From NCBI GenBank assembly GCA_016712535.1, contig JADJQW010000002.1:2170001-2234000 (forward strand): 64,000 nucleotides of DNA, read 5' to 3'. Below, piece by piece: positions 45,571 to 54,325 of the stretch. Origin of the DNA: Flavobacteriales bacterium (GTDB lineage: Bacteria; Bacteroidota; Bacteroidia; Flavobacteriales_F; PHOS-HE28). How positions within the stretch are numbered: position 1 is the first letter of the stretch; each line of letters opens with the position of its first letter. Under the pieces are notes generated by a model. The model saw only the letters and a list, made by a program, of their open reading frames with translations, ran no database searches and was not told the origin of the DNA. Position numbers and translations under genes: made by a program.

Positions 45571-48407
45571 TTCACAGTTGTATCCGTGGCCTCCGCCTTG
45601 GCAACGAGCGCATCCCCTTGCTTGCGGGCCTCATCCACGAGGGCGTCGGCTCTCTTATCGGCTTCAGCAAGGGCGCGCTGCTCCACCTTCTCAGCCTCTT
45701 GCTTGGCCTTGTCGGCAACGATCTTCGCAGCAGCCCTTGCCAATGGGTTGGACACTTTGGCGAGCTCATCATCCGCGGCCTTGTAGGCCTGCGCCTTCAC
45801 CTTCGCCGCCTCCGTGCGCGCATCGGATTTCAGCAGGCCTGCCCGCGCCTGGGCCTCTGCGATCAGCCGGTCACGCTCTGCCTTGGCCTGTGCGATCAGC
45901 TCTTCCTTCTTCTTCCCGATCTCCGCATTGATGGTCTCCTTCACCTCGGTGACCACGGCATCCTTCACATTGGCCGTGCCGCCGGCGAAGACGGGCTTGA
46001 CCACGGGCTTGGTCACCGTGCCGGTGAATTTGATCGTGGCATCAAGTTCCTTCGGCACCTGGAAGTTGGAGCCGATGGCGGTATTGGCCTTGCCGAGCAG
46101 GCCGCCCACCGCACTGGCCGCGCTGGCCCCGAAGATGTCCGTGGGAATCTTCGCCTTCATGTCGTAGTCGATGTCCTGCTGCGCGAAGCCCGTGCTTCCC
46201 TTCACTTCGCTCTGGATCCGATCGATCTTCACCTTGAAGGGCTTCACTTCCATTCGGCCGTCCCTGAATTCGTAGCTGAAGCTGACATCCTGCAGCTTCG
46301 TGTTCTCGATCTCCTTCACCTTGAGCGCCTTCGCGAGGTCAACCAAGGGCTGGAAGCCATCGACCTGGACATTCCTCGTCAGGAGCGTTCCATCGCCAGT
46401 GAGCGTGTTCAGGTCAGCCTCCATCCGCCCGTTCAAGCGGCCTTTCATGTCGAGCTTGGTGCTGAAAGTGCCCTTGCAGGTCTTCGCGATGGGCGCCACC
46501 TTCTGGACCATGTCCACATAGGTCACGGTCTTCTGGATATCGAGGTCCTTGATATCGTAGCGGAAGTCGATGCGCGGAGCCTTGTTGTCCGTGGCCTCGT
46601 AGCCGCCAGCCATCAGCACACTGCCGTCGAAGAGGTTGAAGAACACATCCTTCAGGTCCACGCGCTGGTCGTGCACATGCATGCCGCCACGGACATTGGT
46701 GAGCTTCATCTGGTCGTAGATCACCTCACCGGCCTTCAGCCCCATCCGGAAGTCGATGTTGCTGGGCACTTCGATCACGCTCATCGGCGTGCTGTCGGCC
46801 GGTGCGCTTTCGGCTTCGGGCGAATCACTCGGACCCATGAGTTCATTCAGGTCGAATTTGTCCGCCACGAGGTCGAAGCTGCCCGTGAGCGTGCTGTCGC
46901 GCAGCCACCATTGGATGTAATTGTCCATGCGGCCGTTCGCCTGCAGGTTGCTGCTTCCCAGGCTTCCGGTGAAGCTGGTGAGCGCCAGGAAGCGCGGGCT
47001 GAAATCGAACTGCAGCGCCTTGATGCCGACGGCGTACGGCAGCGAGTCGGAGGCGTAGTTCATGCCCGCGAGCGTCACGCGCCCATCGGCCTGGAACTCC
47101 TCGTATCGCTGCGCCTCCACATCGCTCATGGCGCCTTTCATGCGCACATCGGCTGCGAGCTTGCCCTGCAGCTCGTCGCCTTCCATGGGCACCACTTTCT
47201 TCACGCTGGCGAGATCGAGGTCGGCCTTCAGCTCCGCGTCCACATTCGGGTCGCTGATGGGATGCGTGAGGTGCATGCGCGCTTCAACCGGATTGCCGGC
47301 CATCTTCATGGCGAACCGCTTCAGGTCCACCACAGTGCCGTCGAGGTCCTTCCCGCCCGGGCTGTTCACCTTGAGGTCAACATGGATGTCGTCTACCGAA
47401 GCGGGCAGGTCGGGATACTTGAATCGGCCATTATCAACCTCCATCACCAAGCCGAATCCGGGCATGCTGCTCTCACTGTACGTGCCCTTCACATGACCGC
47501 TGAAGGCCGCCTTCCCGCTCATCTCCACCCCATTCAAGTCGGTTGCGAAATCAGCGGGGACGAGCGATAGCAGGGTGGCGAAATCCGTCTTCTTCGCGTT
47601 CCATGTCAGGTCCATGTCGATGGGGTCGCCGGGCATGGCCAGCCATCCATCGAAGCCGAGCACGAGCTCATTGATGGTCGCCTCGTTCTCCTTGAACGCG
47701 AATTTCATGTTCGGCATGTCCATATCGATGTCAGCCTTCACGTCAGCCTTCACGTTGCGCAGGTACTTCACGCCATCGAAGACCACATTGGCCGTGTCGG
47801 CATGCAGCACGGTCTTGAGCAGGTACAGGTCCTGCGTCATGTCTCCGCTCCCCGTGAGGTCGAGGCTGAGCAGATCCATGTAATAGCCGAGTGAGGCATC
47901 GTCGTAGACCAAGCGGCCATCGGCGATCGAGAATTCATCCAAGCCAAGGCGGAATCCTGCAGAGGTGTCCGCAGATGCTTCCGCTTCCACGGCAGCGCTG
48001 TCGGCCTTGGCGATGTCCCAGTTGGCTGTGCCATCGGTCAGCACCTTCACATGGATGTTCGGCTTCTCGAGGTGGATGCGCTTCACTTCGATGCGGTCGC
48101 CGAACAGGCTCTTGATGTCCACGGTGGCGATCAGGCCAGCGATACGGGCCAATTCCACGCCTTCGAATGGAGCGGTATTCAGCACGCTCACATCAGCTAT
48201 TTCCACCGTGAGATTGGGGAAGCTCCGAAGCAGGGTGATGTCCCATTCGCCCCAATTCACCGTGGCGTTGAGGCTCTTGTTCACCTCCACCTTCACCGCT
48301 GCTTCGATCTTATCCTTGAAGAGGATGGGGATGAGCACCGCTGCCGCGAGCAGGAGGATGAGCAGGATGCCGAACGAAAGGAGGATTCGCTTGAGCCACT
48401 TCTTCAT
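45567..48407 (-). CDS. AsmA family protein with C-terminal coiled-coil tail
   Basis: The protein is 946 residues. It starts with a membrane anchor (RILLSFGILLILLLAAAVLI) followed by the AsmA opening (VNWGEWDITLLRSFPNLTVE, then IADVSV). A long beta-rich body and an AsmA C-terminal-like region (about 590-760) follow. AsmA-like proteins are thought to carry phospholipids between membranes. From about residue 815 the sequence becomes an Ala/Lys/Glu-rich heptad-like tail (KKKEELIAQAKAERDRLIAE, ALAEADKRADALV) that runs to the end. The ATG at 48407 gives the anchor directly after the start. The stop overlaps the PorE-like gene, so both are one transcript. Confidence 0.85.
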   Translation of the reverse strand: MKKWLKRILLSFGILLILLLAAAVLIPILFKDKIEAAVKVEVNKSLNATVNWGEWDITLLRSFPNLTVEIADVSVLNTAPFEGVELARIAGLIATVDIKSLFGDRIEVKRIHLEKPNIHVKVLTDGTANWDIAKADSAAVEAEASADTSAGFRLGLDEFSIADGRLVYDDASLGYYMDLLSLDLTGSGDMTQDLYLLKTVLHADTANVVFDGVKYLRNVKADVKADIDMDMPNMKFAFKENEATINELVLGFDGWLAMPGDPIDMDLTWNAKKTDFATLLSLVPADFATDLNGVEMSGKAAFSGHVKGTYSESSMPGFGLVMEVDNGRFKYPDLPASVDDIHVDLKVNSPGGKDLDGTVVDLKRFAMKMAGNPVEARMHLTHPISDPNVDAELKADLDLASVKKVVPMEGDELQGKLAADVRMKGAMSDVEAQRYEEFQADGRVTLAGMNYASDSLPYAVGIKALQFDFSPRFLALTSFTGSLGSSNLQANGRMDNYIQWWLRDSTLTGSFDLVADKFDLNELMGPSDSPEAESAPADSTPMSVIEVPSNIDFRMGLKAGEVIYDQMKLTNVRGGMHVHDQRVDLKDVFFNLFDGSVLMAGGYEATDNKAPRIDFRYDIKDLDIQKTVTYVDMVQKVAPIAKTCKGTFSTKLDMKGRLNGRMEADLNTLTGDGTLLTRNVQVDGFQPLVDLAKALKVKEIENTKLQDVSFSYEFRDGRMEVKPFKVKIDRIQSEVKGSTGFAQQDIDYDMKAKIPTDIFGASAASAVGGLLGKANTAIGSNFQVPKELDATIKFTGTVTKPVVKPVFAGGTANVKDAVVTEVKETINAEIGKKKEELIAQAKAERDRLIAEAQARAGLLKSDARTEAAKVKAQAYKAADDELAKVSNPLARAAAKIVADKAKQEAEKVEQRALAEADKRADALVDEARKQGDALVAKAEATDTTVK

Positions 48408-48433
48408 GTTTCCTGGTTTTGACTGCCCTAAGG

Positions 48434-48452
48434 GTGCGCGAAGTTCGCGCAC
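48434..48452. promoter_or_regulatory. Perfect 19-base palindrome in a divergent promoter region
   Basis: GTGCGCGAA-G-TTCGCGCAC is a perfect 9-bp dyad around one base. It lies 27 bases upstream of the AsmA start (48407) and about 130 bases before the DUF1905 gene. An operator is possible; no regulator gene is adjacent. Confidence 0.4.
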
Positions 48453-48584
48453 GGCCCACCCGATCCCGTGCCGGGGTCGCCGCCTTGTCAACGCCAACCT
48501 GTCGGTCCGCTGGACTCCGTCCGGTATGAACCCATTCCCCAACCCCGCAACGCTCCACCGCGAACTACACTTGCACCAGCCAGC

Positions 48585-49115
48585 ATGCCAGCGAAGAAGA
48601 GACCTCAGGTCTTCAGGTTCACGGCCCCATTGGAGCGCATGACGGGACGGTTCGCCTGGAGCTACGTGGAGTTCCCGCACGATGTGAAGGAGCTCTTCGG
48701 CAAACGCGGCGAAGTGCGCGTGAAATGCGTGATCAACGGTGTGGCCGCAGACCGTGCACTGATGCCCACGAAAAGCGGCTACCACATCATCGTGCTCGGC
48801 GGAGACCTGCGCAGGCAGGCCGGGATAGAACGGCCCGGCGAACCGGTGAAGGTGGAATTGTGGCTTGACCCCGAGCCCGACCGGATCAACATCCCGGTGG
48901 AGCTGGCAGAGACGCTCGATTTCATCCCGGAGATGAAGGCAGCTTGGGGCAAGCTCACGCCTGGCATGAAGCGCAGCATGTGCTACTGGGTAGGCAGCGC
49001 CAAGACCGAATCCACGCGCGCCAAGCGGATCGCAGAGCTTCTGCGGCGATTCGAGGCCGGTCATTTCCAAGTGGGGAAAGGGCCGGAGCCTCCGGAATCA
49101 AAGAGCCGGAAATGA
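48585..49115 (+). CDS. DUF1905/YdeI-like domain protein
   Basis: The protein is 176 residues. An N-terminal DUF1905 barrel (FRFTAPLERM, WSYVEFPHDVKELFG, KCVINGV, KSGYHIIVLGGDLRR) is followed by a YdeI/OmpD-associated C-terminal part (ELAETLDFIPEMKAAWGKLT, then RSMCYWVGSAKTESTRAKRI). The combination is common in Bacteroidota and Actinobacteria; its function is unknown. TACACTTG at 48566-48573 is a likely -7 box 11 bases before the ATG. A strong terminator shared with rpsP follows directly after the stop. Confidence 0.85.
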   Translation: MPAKKRPQVFRFTAPLERMTGRFAWSYVEFPHDVKELFGKRGEVRVKCVINGVAADRALMPTKSGYHIIVLGGDLRRQAGIERPGEPVKVELWLDPEPDRINIPVELAETLDFIPEMKAAWGKLTPGMKRSMCYWVGSAKTESTRAKRIAELLRRFEAGHFQVGKGPEPPESKSRK

Positions 49116-49145
49116 AGAAGCCTCCCGACAGATCGGGAGGCTTCT
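49116..49145. terminator. Bidirectional terminator between the DUF1905 gene and rpsP
   Basis: AGAAGCCTCCCG (49116-49127) and CGGGAGGCTTCT (49134-49145) form a perfect 12-bp stem with a 6-base loop. It sits between two convergent genes and starts one base after the stop codon of the left gene. Confidence 0.85.
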
Positions 49146-49163
49146 GATGAATCGCGTGCTTGC

Positions 49164-49709
49164 TTACTCGGCGGCAGGAGCCTCGCCTTCTGCAGCACCC
49201 TCGGCGGGAGCCTCCTCGGCAGCAGGAGCGGCAACCTCAGCAGCGGCCGAAGCGGCAAGCTTGGCACTGAGCTTCGCGGCCATCTCCTCGGCCTTCTTCA
49301 GTTCGGCGGCAACGCGGTCCTTGGCGGCCTTATCGGCGCCATCGGCGAGCTTGGTGCGCTTGCTCTCGATCTTGGCGTTCTTCTCATTCATCCACGCATC
49401 GAAACGGCGGTCGGCCTCCTCTTGCGTGAACGCGCCTTTCTTCACGCCACCATTAAGGTGGTTACGGTAAACGATGCCCGTGTAGCTCAGGATCGCACGG
49501 CAGGTGTCGCTGGGCTGGGCGCCTTTCTGCAGCCAGTCTAGCGCCTTCTCGCTGTTGATCTCGATGAACGCAGGGTTCTGGTTGGGATCGTAGGCGCCGA
49601 TCCGTTCGATGTACTTCCCATCGCGCGGGGCGCGGGAATCAGCCACTACCAAGTGGTAGTAGGGCTGGCCTTTCTTGCCTTTCCTCTGAAGGCGGATGCG
49701 AGTTGGCAT
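49164..49709 (-). CDS. rpsP: 30S ribosomal protein S16 with extended C-terminus
   Basis: The protein is 181 residues. Residues 1 to about 82 are the S16 core (MPTRIRLQRKGKKGQPYYHL, RDGKYIERIGAYDPNQNP, DWLQKGAQPSDT). A Lys/Ala/Glu-rich tail follows, ending in an Ala/Glu/Pro low-complexity run. Long tails on S16 are usual in Bacteroidota. S16 is an assembly protein of the small subunit. The ATG at 49709 gives the canonical N-terminus. It is divergent from the GH20 gene. Confidence 0.97.
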   Translation of the reverse strand: MPTRIRLQRKGKKGQPYYHLVVADSRAPRDGKYIERIGAYDPNQNPAFIEINSEKALDWLQKGAQPSDTCRAILSYTGIVYRNHLNGGVKKGAFTQEEADRRFDAWMNEKNAKIESKRTKLADGADKAAKDRVAAELKKAEEMAAKLSAKLAASAAAEVAAPAAEEAPAEGAAEGEAPAAE

Positions 49710-49841
49710 GTCGCGGTTTGTGTTTAGTTCCCGGAATTGGGGCCGCAAATATGGGCTTTTTCGGGCGAAGAGCGCATGAAGGGCTTCAGCCTAGGGCCAA
49801 AGAGGTTCACCGAAGCACGCGCCGGCACGACCTTTAGCCCG

Positions 49842-52151
49842 ATGCGCATCACCCCTGCCCTTCTATTCCTGTTGGCGTCCAGCGCCTTGGCACAAACTAC
49901 CGCCGAGCCCAACCTCATCCCTGAACCCGTGGAATTGCGGATGGAGCCCGGCAAGCTGGATTTGGGCTGCCCGTGGCAGGTTGAAGTGAGCGAATCCGCC
50001 TCCAAGGGATTATTCGACCTGCTTCAAGCGGAACTGGCGCCGCTTCAATTGCCGAAGGCCAAGGACTGCCTGCTGCCGCTCCGGATCCGATTCGAGATCA
50101 TTCAACCCGAGACCATTGCATCGGATGAGTGGCACACATTGCATGTGCGGCCGGATGGCATCAGTGTCATGGCACCAACCGAAGCCGGCCTCTTCCGTGG
50201 CAGCCGCACCTTGATCCAACTCATGGAGCAAGGCCGCGAAGCGGGCTCCCTCCCCTGCCTCACCATCACCGATTGGCCACGCTTCCAATGGCGCGGCATG
50301 CATCTGGATGCCTGCCGTCACTTCTGGAGCGTGGAGTTCACCAAGAAGTACATCGACCTGCTGGCACGCTATAAGATGAACCGCTTCCACTGGCACCTCA
50401 CCGAGGACCAGGGCTGGCGCATCGAGATCAAGAAATATCCAAAGCTCACAGAAGTGGGCGCATGGCGGAAGGGAAGCCAGGTCGGGCCGTACAGTCGGCG
50501 CGAATACGACAGCATCCCCTATGGCGGCTTCTACACGCAGGAGCAGATCCGCGAGGTGGTGGCTTACGCGAAGGCAAGGCAGATCACCGTGGTGCCGGAG
50601 ATCGAGATGCCGGGGCATGCCATGGCTGCGCTCGCCGCTTATCCGCATCTCGGTTGCACGGGTGGACCTTACGAAGTGCAGAAAGGCTGGGGCGTCTTCG
50701 AGGATGTGTTCTGCGCGGGCAACGACAGCGTCTTTACCGTGATGCAGGACGTGCTTACGGAAGTGATGGCGCTATTCCCTGGCGAGTACATCCACATCGG
50801 AGGCGATGAGTGCCCCAAGGAGCGGTGGAAGGCCTGCGCGAAATGCCAGATGCGCATGAAGGCGGAGGGTTTGAAGGATGAGCATGAGATTCAGTCGTAC
50901 TTCATCCAGCGCATCGAGAAGTTCGTGAACAGCAAGGGCCGGAAGATCATCGGCTGGGACGAGATCCTGGAAGGCGGGCTTGCGCCGAATGCAGCCGTGA
51001 TGAGCTGGCGCGGCACCGAGGGCGGCGTGGCGGCGGCGAAGCAGAATCACAATGTGGTCATGAGCCCCGGCAGCCATTGCTACTTCGATCACTACCAAGG
51101 CGATCCCGCGAACGAGCCGCTGGCGATCGGCGGCTACACCACCGTGCAGAAGGTGTACAGCTACGAGCCAGTGCCCGCGGAGTTGAACGCCGAAGAGGCC
51201 AAGTACATCCTCGGCGCGCAAGGCAATGTGTGGACGGAGTACATCCTGACGCCGGGGCACGTGGAGTACATGGCCGTTCCGCGCATGCTAGCCCTGGCAG
51301 AGGTGCTGTGGACGCCGAAGGAGAAGCGGGTTGAAGGGGACTTCATCCGACGGCTGGAAGATGAGTTTCCGAGATTGGATGCAATGAATGTGAATGCGAG
51401 CAAAACGATGTACGCCCCCACGGTCAAACTTAAGTCGAGCGGTGCTGGCGTGATGAGCATTGAAGCACAGGCCAGTGCTGGAAATACCGAGGTACGAGCG
51501 CGAATGCTGGCCTCAGGTGCAAAAGGTGCATTCAAGGATTGGCCATTCGAACTGGTATGGCAGCCAATGAAAGCATCTACCACGGTTTCATCCGCGAACA
51601 TGAGCAACCTGACAATTGAGGTCGCCAGTTTTCGAGGTGATGTTATGGTGGGGAATCCGCTGAAGCGAACACTTCTGTTCAACCTCGCCACCGCCCGCCC
51701 CATCACGCTCAGCGTACAGCCTAACGAGCGCTACAACGAAGGCGGCTCGTTCACCTTGGTGGATGGCATCACCGCGCAGGAGAAGCGCGTGAACACCGAG
51801 TGGCTCGGCTGGCGCGAAGGCGTTACTATCACGTTGGACCTGGGCAGCGAGCAGGAATTCGGATACGTCGGCATCGGCGCCTTGGACGAGACCCATAGTT
51901 GGATCCACCTGCCGAAGTACGTCAAGCTGCACACCAGCGTGGATGGCAGGACATATGTTCCTCGGTCCGTCCTTTCGCCGTACCAAGGGAACAAGCACGG
52001 CGGTCGCGCGGCTTATGAAGCGGCTTTCGTGACGAAGCACAGAGCGCGCTACATCCGGCTCGACATCGAGCACATCGGCAAGATCCCCGATGGCCATGCC
52101 GGCGCGGGCAACCCGGCATGGATGTTCCTGGATGAGATTGAGGTGCGCTAG
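49842..52151 (+). CDS. GH20 beta-N-acetylhexosaminidase
   Basis: The protein is 769 residues with a signal peptide ending near LAQTT. A GH20b domain (about 20-150) is followed by the catalytic barrel: FQWRGMHLDACRHFW, RFHWHLTEDQGWRIEIKKYP, PEIEMPGHAMAALAAYP, and HIGGDECPKERW with the Asp-Glu catalytic pair. The C-terminal about 130 residues are discoidin-like (LDLGSEQEFGYVGIGALDE, RARYIRLDIEHIG, FLDEIEV). The enzyme removes terminal GlcNAc or GalNAc from glycans or chitin outside the cell. The ATG at 49842 lies 5 bases after GACCTTTA. A segment at about 51380-51690 is visibly more AT-rich than the rest. Confidence 0.93.
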   Translation: MRITPALLFLLASSALAQTTAEPNLIPEPVELRMEPGKLDLGCPWQVEVSESASKGLFDLLQAELAPLQLPKAKDCLLPLRIRFEIIQPETIASDEWHTLHVRPDGISVMAPTEAGLFRGSRTLIQLMEQGREAGSLPCLTITDWPRFQWRGMHLDACRHFWSVEFTKKYIDLLARYKMNRFHWHLTEDQGWRIEIKKYPKLTEVGAWRKGSQVGPYSRREYDSIPYGGFYTQEQIREVVAYAKARQITVVPEIEMPGHAMAALAAYPHLGCTGGPYEVQKGWGVFEDVFCAGNDSVFTVMQDVLTEVMALFPGEYIHIGGDECPKERWKACAKCQMRMKAEGLKDEHEIQSYFIQRIEKFVNSKGRKIIGWDEILEGGLAPNAAVMSWRGTEGGVAAAKQNHNVVMSPGSHCYFDHYQGDPANEPLAIGGYTTVQKVYSYEPVPAELNAEEAKYILGAQGNVWTEYILTPGHVEYMAVPRMLALAEVLWTPKEKRVEGDFIRRLEDEFPRLDAMNVNASKTMYAPTVKLKSSGAGVMSIEAQASAGNTEVRARMLASGAKGAFKDWPFELVWQPMKASTTVSSANMSNLTIEVASFRGDVMVGNPLKRTLLFNLATARPITLSVQPNERYNEGGSFTLVDGITAQEKRVNTEWLGWREGVTITLDLGSEQEFGYVGIGALDETHSWIHLPKYVKLHTSVDGRTYVPRSVLSPYQGNKHGGRAAYEAAFVTKHRARYIRLDIEHIGKIPDGHAGAGNPAWMFLDEIEVR

Positions 52152-52177
52152 AACGATCTTTGCGCAACGAGAACGCC

Positions 52178-52513
52178 ATGAGACACCTCCTCGCCATCGC
52201 ACTCCTGCTGTGCGGCCTATCAGCCTTGGCCCAGAACACCATCCACAGCCTCGCCATCGGCAATTGGCGCAGCGGCAGCCCGGTGTACCTCACACCGGTG
52301 ATCCAGACCACTGAAGCCATGAGCAAGGTGAAGCTCGCAGCGCAGTTCCGCGCGCAATACGCTGAGCTGAAGGACATCGCCGATGACAATCTCGACGTGC
52401 TGCTCTTCGGCACCAAGGACGAAGCCGATGAGAAACGGGCCTCGCTGCACCGCTCCTACAGCCATCGTAAGTTGGAAGTCGTGCTGCTCGAGCCTCCCGT
52501 ACGAACGGAATAG
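52178..52513 (+). CDS. Small secreted hypothetical protein
   Basis: The protein is 111 residues with a clear signal peptide (HLLAIALLLCGLSALAQ). The mature part is short and charged (SKVKLAAQFRAQYAELKDIA, LLFGTKDEADEKRASL), with an even helix/strand mix. No family was recognised. It follows the GH20 gene by 26 bases, with a GATCTTTG box at 52155-52162, so it may have its own promoter. The ATG at 52178 is preferred to a TTG at 52160 because it starts directly at the signal peptide. Confidence 0.7.
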   Translation: MRHLLAIALLLCGLSALAQNTIHSLAIGNWRSGSPVYLTPVIQTTEAMSKVKLAAQFRAQYAELKDIADDNLDVLLFGTKDEADEKRASLHRSYSHRKLEVVLLEPPVRTE

Positions 52514-52514
52514 C

Positions 52515-53612
52515 TCAGCGCGCGATCACGACAGGCACGCGCCACTCGCTGCCAACGCATGCGATTCGCGCCGCATAGCGCCCAGGAGCCAGGCCGCTCA
52601 CATCCACAGATGCTTCGATGCCCAAGCGGGCGGTGAGGACCATGCGTCCGGATGCATCCCGCAATTCCACGTGCATGGCTCCGCATGAGCCAGCGAAGAA
52701 GAGGTGATCGCTCGCGGGAATTGGAAAGGCTCGGATAAGATCGTTCGCGGTCGTGACGATCAGGGTTGAGTTCACGTCGATGCTCCAGAGCGCCGCCGTG
52801 AAGCCGTTCGCGAGCTCGTTGCTCAGGATCCATTCATCGGGCGTGAGCCAGGCGACCCCTTCGGTCTGATGGTCAAAGAGGTCCACCTGGCGGCGGATGC
52901 CCGTCTGGCCGAAGAAATCGTGGCCCTGCACCGCGTTGAACAGGATGATGAAGGGCTGGCCAGGATCATCCTCATGGCCGAGCAGCACGAGGCGACCGGC
53001 GCCATCCCATGATGCTGCGGTGACCAGGCCGTTCGAGTCGTGATCGCCGCGAACGTTGGCCACGTGCGTTCCTGGGGTGGCAGGCAACGCGTAAAGCCGC
53101 GTGGTCTCGTCGATCCAGCGCTTCGTGAACAGGAAAAGGCTGTCATCAACGGCGATGAAGGCCTCACAGTCGAAGTTGGTGCCATTGAACGCCGGCGTGA
53201 AGTCCGTTTGATCGGCGAAGGAGAAGGCGATCACCTCCACCTGGACCGAAACGACGCCTTCATCCTCCAGCTCCGATCGCGGGATGCGATAGATGCGGAG
53301 GTCCGTGCGGGAGCCCGAGTTATTGCCGAAGTCGCCGATATAGACCCAATCGGCGTCGGCCGTGATGTCCTCGTAATCGATGTTGCCCGCGCCGATGAGC
53401 TGCACGGTGCGCGTGACGGTGCCGTTCACTGGATCAACCTGCAGCACCGCTGGCGGGTTGCCGCTATCAAGCACCGTCCACACCGTGCCATCAATCACCA
53501 CCAGCCCACTGGTCTCATTCAGCTGCGCAGGGAGCACGGAGAGCAGGTCGGGCGTGATGAGCTGCGCTCCTGCAAGAGATGGGATCAAGAGCGCGATGAG
53601 CATGCACCTCAT
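52515..53612 (-). CDS. T9SS type A cargo with SdiA-regulated/phytase-like propeller
   Basis: The protein is 365 residues with a signal peptide (MLIALLIPSLAGAQ). Residues about 20-290 form a propeller-like domain with NETSGLVVIDGTVWTVLDSG, DYEDITADADWVYIGDFGNN and EGVAWLTPDEWILSNE. These resemble esterase-like-phytase or SdiA-regulated propellers that often bind acidic ligands. A type A T9SS sorting domain closes it (HVELRDASGRMVLTARLG, VDVSGLAPGRYAARI, PVVIAR). It is probably exported and surface-released or attached. The stop is 1 base past the small secreted protein's stop on the other strand, so the genes converge tightly. Confidence 0.78.
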   Translation of the reverse strand: MRCMLIALLIPSLAGAQLITPDLLSVLPAQLNETSGLVVIDGTVWTVLDSGNPPAVLQVDPVNGTVTRTVQLIGAGNIDYEDITADADWVYIGDFGNNSGSRTDLRIYRIPRSELEDEGVVSVQVEVIAFSFADQTDFTPAFNGTNFDCEAFIAVDDSLFLFTKRWIDETTRLYALPATPGTHVANVRGDHDSNGLVTAASWDGAGRLVLLGHEDDPGQPFIILFNAVQGHDFFGQTGIRRQVDLFDHQTEGVAWLTPDEWILSNELANGFTAALWSIDVNSTLIVTTANDLIRAFPIPASDHLFFAGSCGAMHVELRDASGRMVLTARLGIEASVDVSGLAPGRYAARIACVGSEWRVPVVIAR

Positions 53613-53740
53613 TCCGCGAATGTCGGCTCTGGATCCGTGTCCAGTTCCGAAAGCCATCCATTACCTGCGAACAAGCTGCCGTGACCGCTGCTCGCTCGCC
53701 CTTGGTGCTGGACACGCATCCCTGCTATCTTCCGCACCCT

Positions 53741-54325
53741 ATGGGCCACCTGCTCGACTTCGATCCGGAGAACCGCCTCCTCCCTTCCCGCGGCCGGTTG
53801 CTCGTGAGCGAGCCCTACCTACCGGACCCCTACTTCCGGCGCACGGTGGTGCTGCTCTGCGACCACAATGACGAAGGCTCATTCGGCTTCGTGCTGAACC
53901 GAAGCATGGACATCACCATCAACGACCTCATGGAGAATTTCCCGCCCGTGAATGCACACGTGGGCATCGGCGGGCCCGTTCAGAGCGGCGAGCTTTATTA
54001 CCTGCACACGCTGGGCAAGGCCATTGAGGGCAGCGCCGAAGTGGTGGACGGGGTGCATATGGGCGGCGACTATGAGCAATTGCGCTCCCTGCTGGCCACG
54101 GACCCCAAGCTGAGCAAGCATGTGCGCTTCTTCGTGGGCTATAGCGGCTGGGGGCCCGACCAGCTCAAGAAAGAGCTCGGCGACCGCTCGTGGCTGATTG
54201 CCCCTGCTGATCGCCGCCGCGTGATGGACCGTCGTGTGGAAGCGCTCTGGGGCAACACCCTACGCGGCATGGGCCGGGCCTTCGCGCCGCTCGCCAATTT
54301 CCCGGAGGACCCTTCGCTCAATTAG
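53741..54325 (+). CDS. YqgE/AlgH family protein
   Basis: The protein is 194 residues. It holds the YqgE/AlgH core: GRLLVSEPYLPDPYFRRTVV, LLCDHNDEGSFGFVLNRS, IGGPVQSGELYYLHTLG, then FVGYSGWGPDQLKKEL and a final SWLIAPAD. The family is widespread and of unknown molecular function. The ATG at 53741 precedes the conserved start (MGHLLDFDPENRLLPSRG). The end overlaps the convergent aminotransferase gene by 8 bases. Confidence 0.93.
   Translation: MGHLLDFDPENRLLPSRGRLLVSEPYLPDPYFRRTVVLLCDHNDEGSFGFVLNRSMDITINDLMENFPPVNAHVGIGGPVQSGELYYLHTLGKAIEGSAEVVDGVHMGGDYEQLRSLLATDPKLSKHVRFFVGYSGWGPDQLKKELGDRSWLIAPADRRRVMDRRVEALWGNTLRGMGRAFAPLANFPEDPSLN

Noticed and set aside
43699..47570. Long plus-strand frames opposite the PorE-like and AsmA genes
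   Set aside because: Both minus-strand genes have clear domain order and signal/anchor sequences; the opposite frames have none.
49164..49709. The long Ala/Glu tail on ribosomal protein S16 as a novelty
   Set aside because: Extended S16 tails of this kind are common in Bacteroidota.
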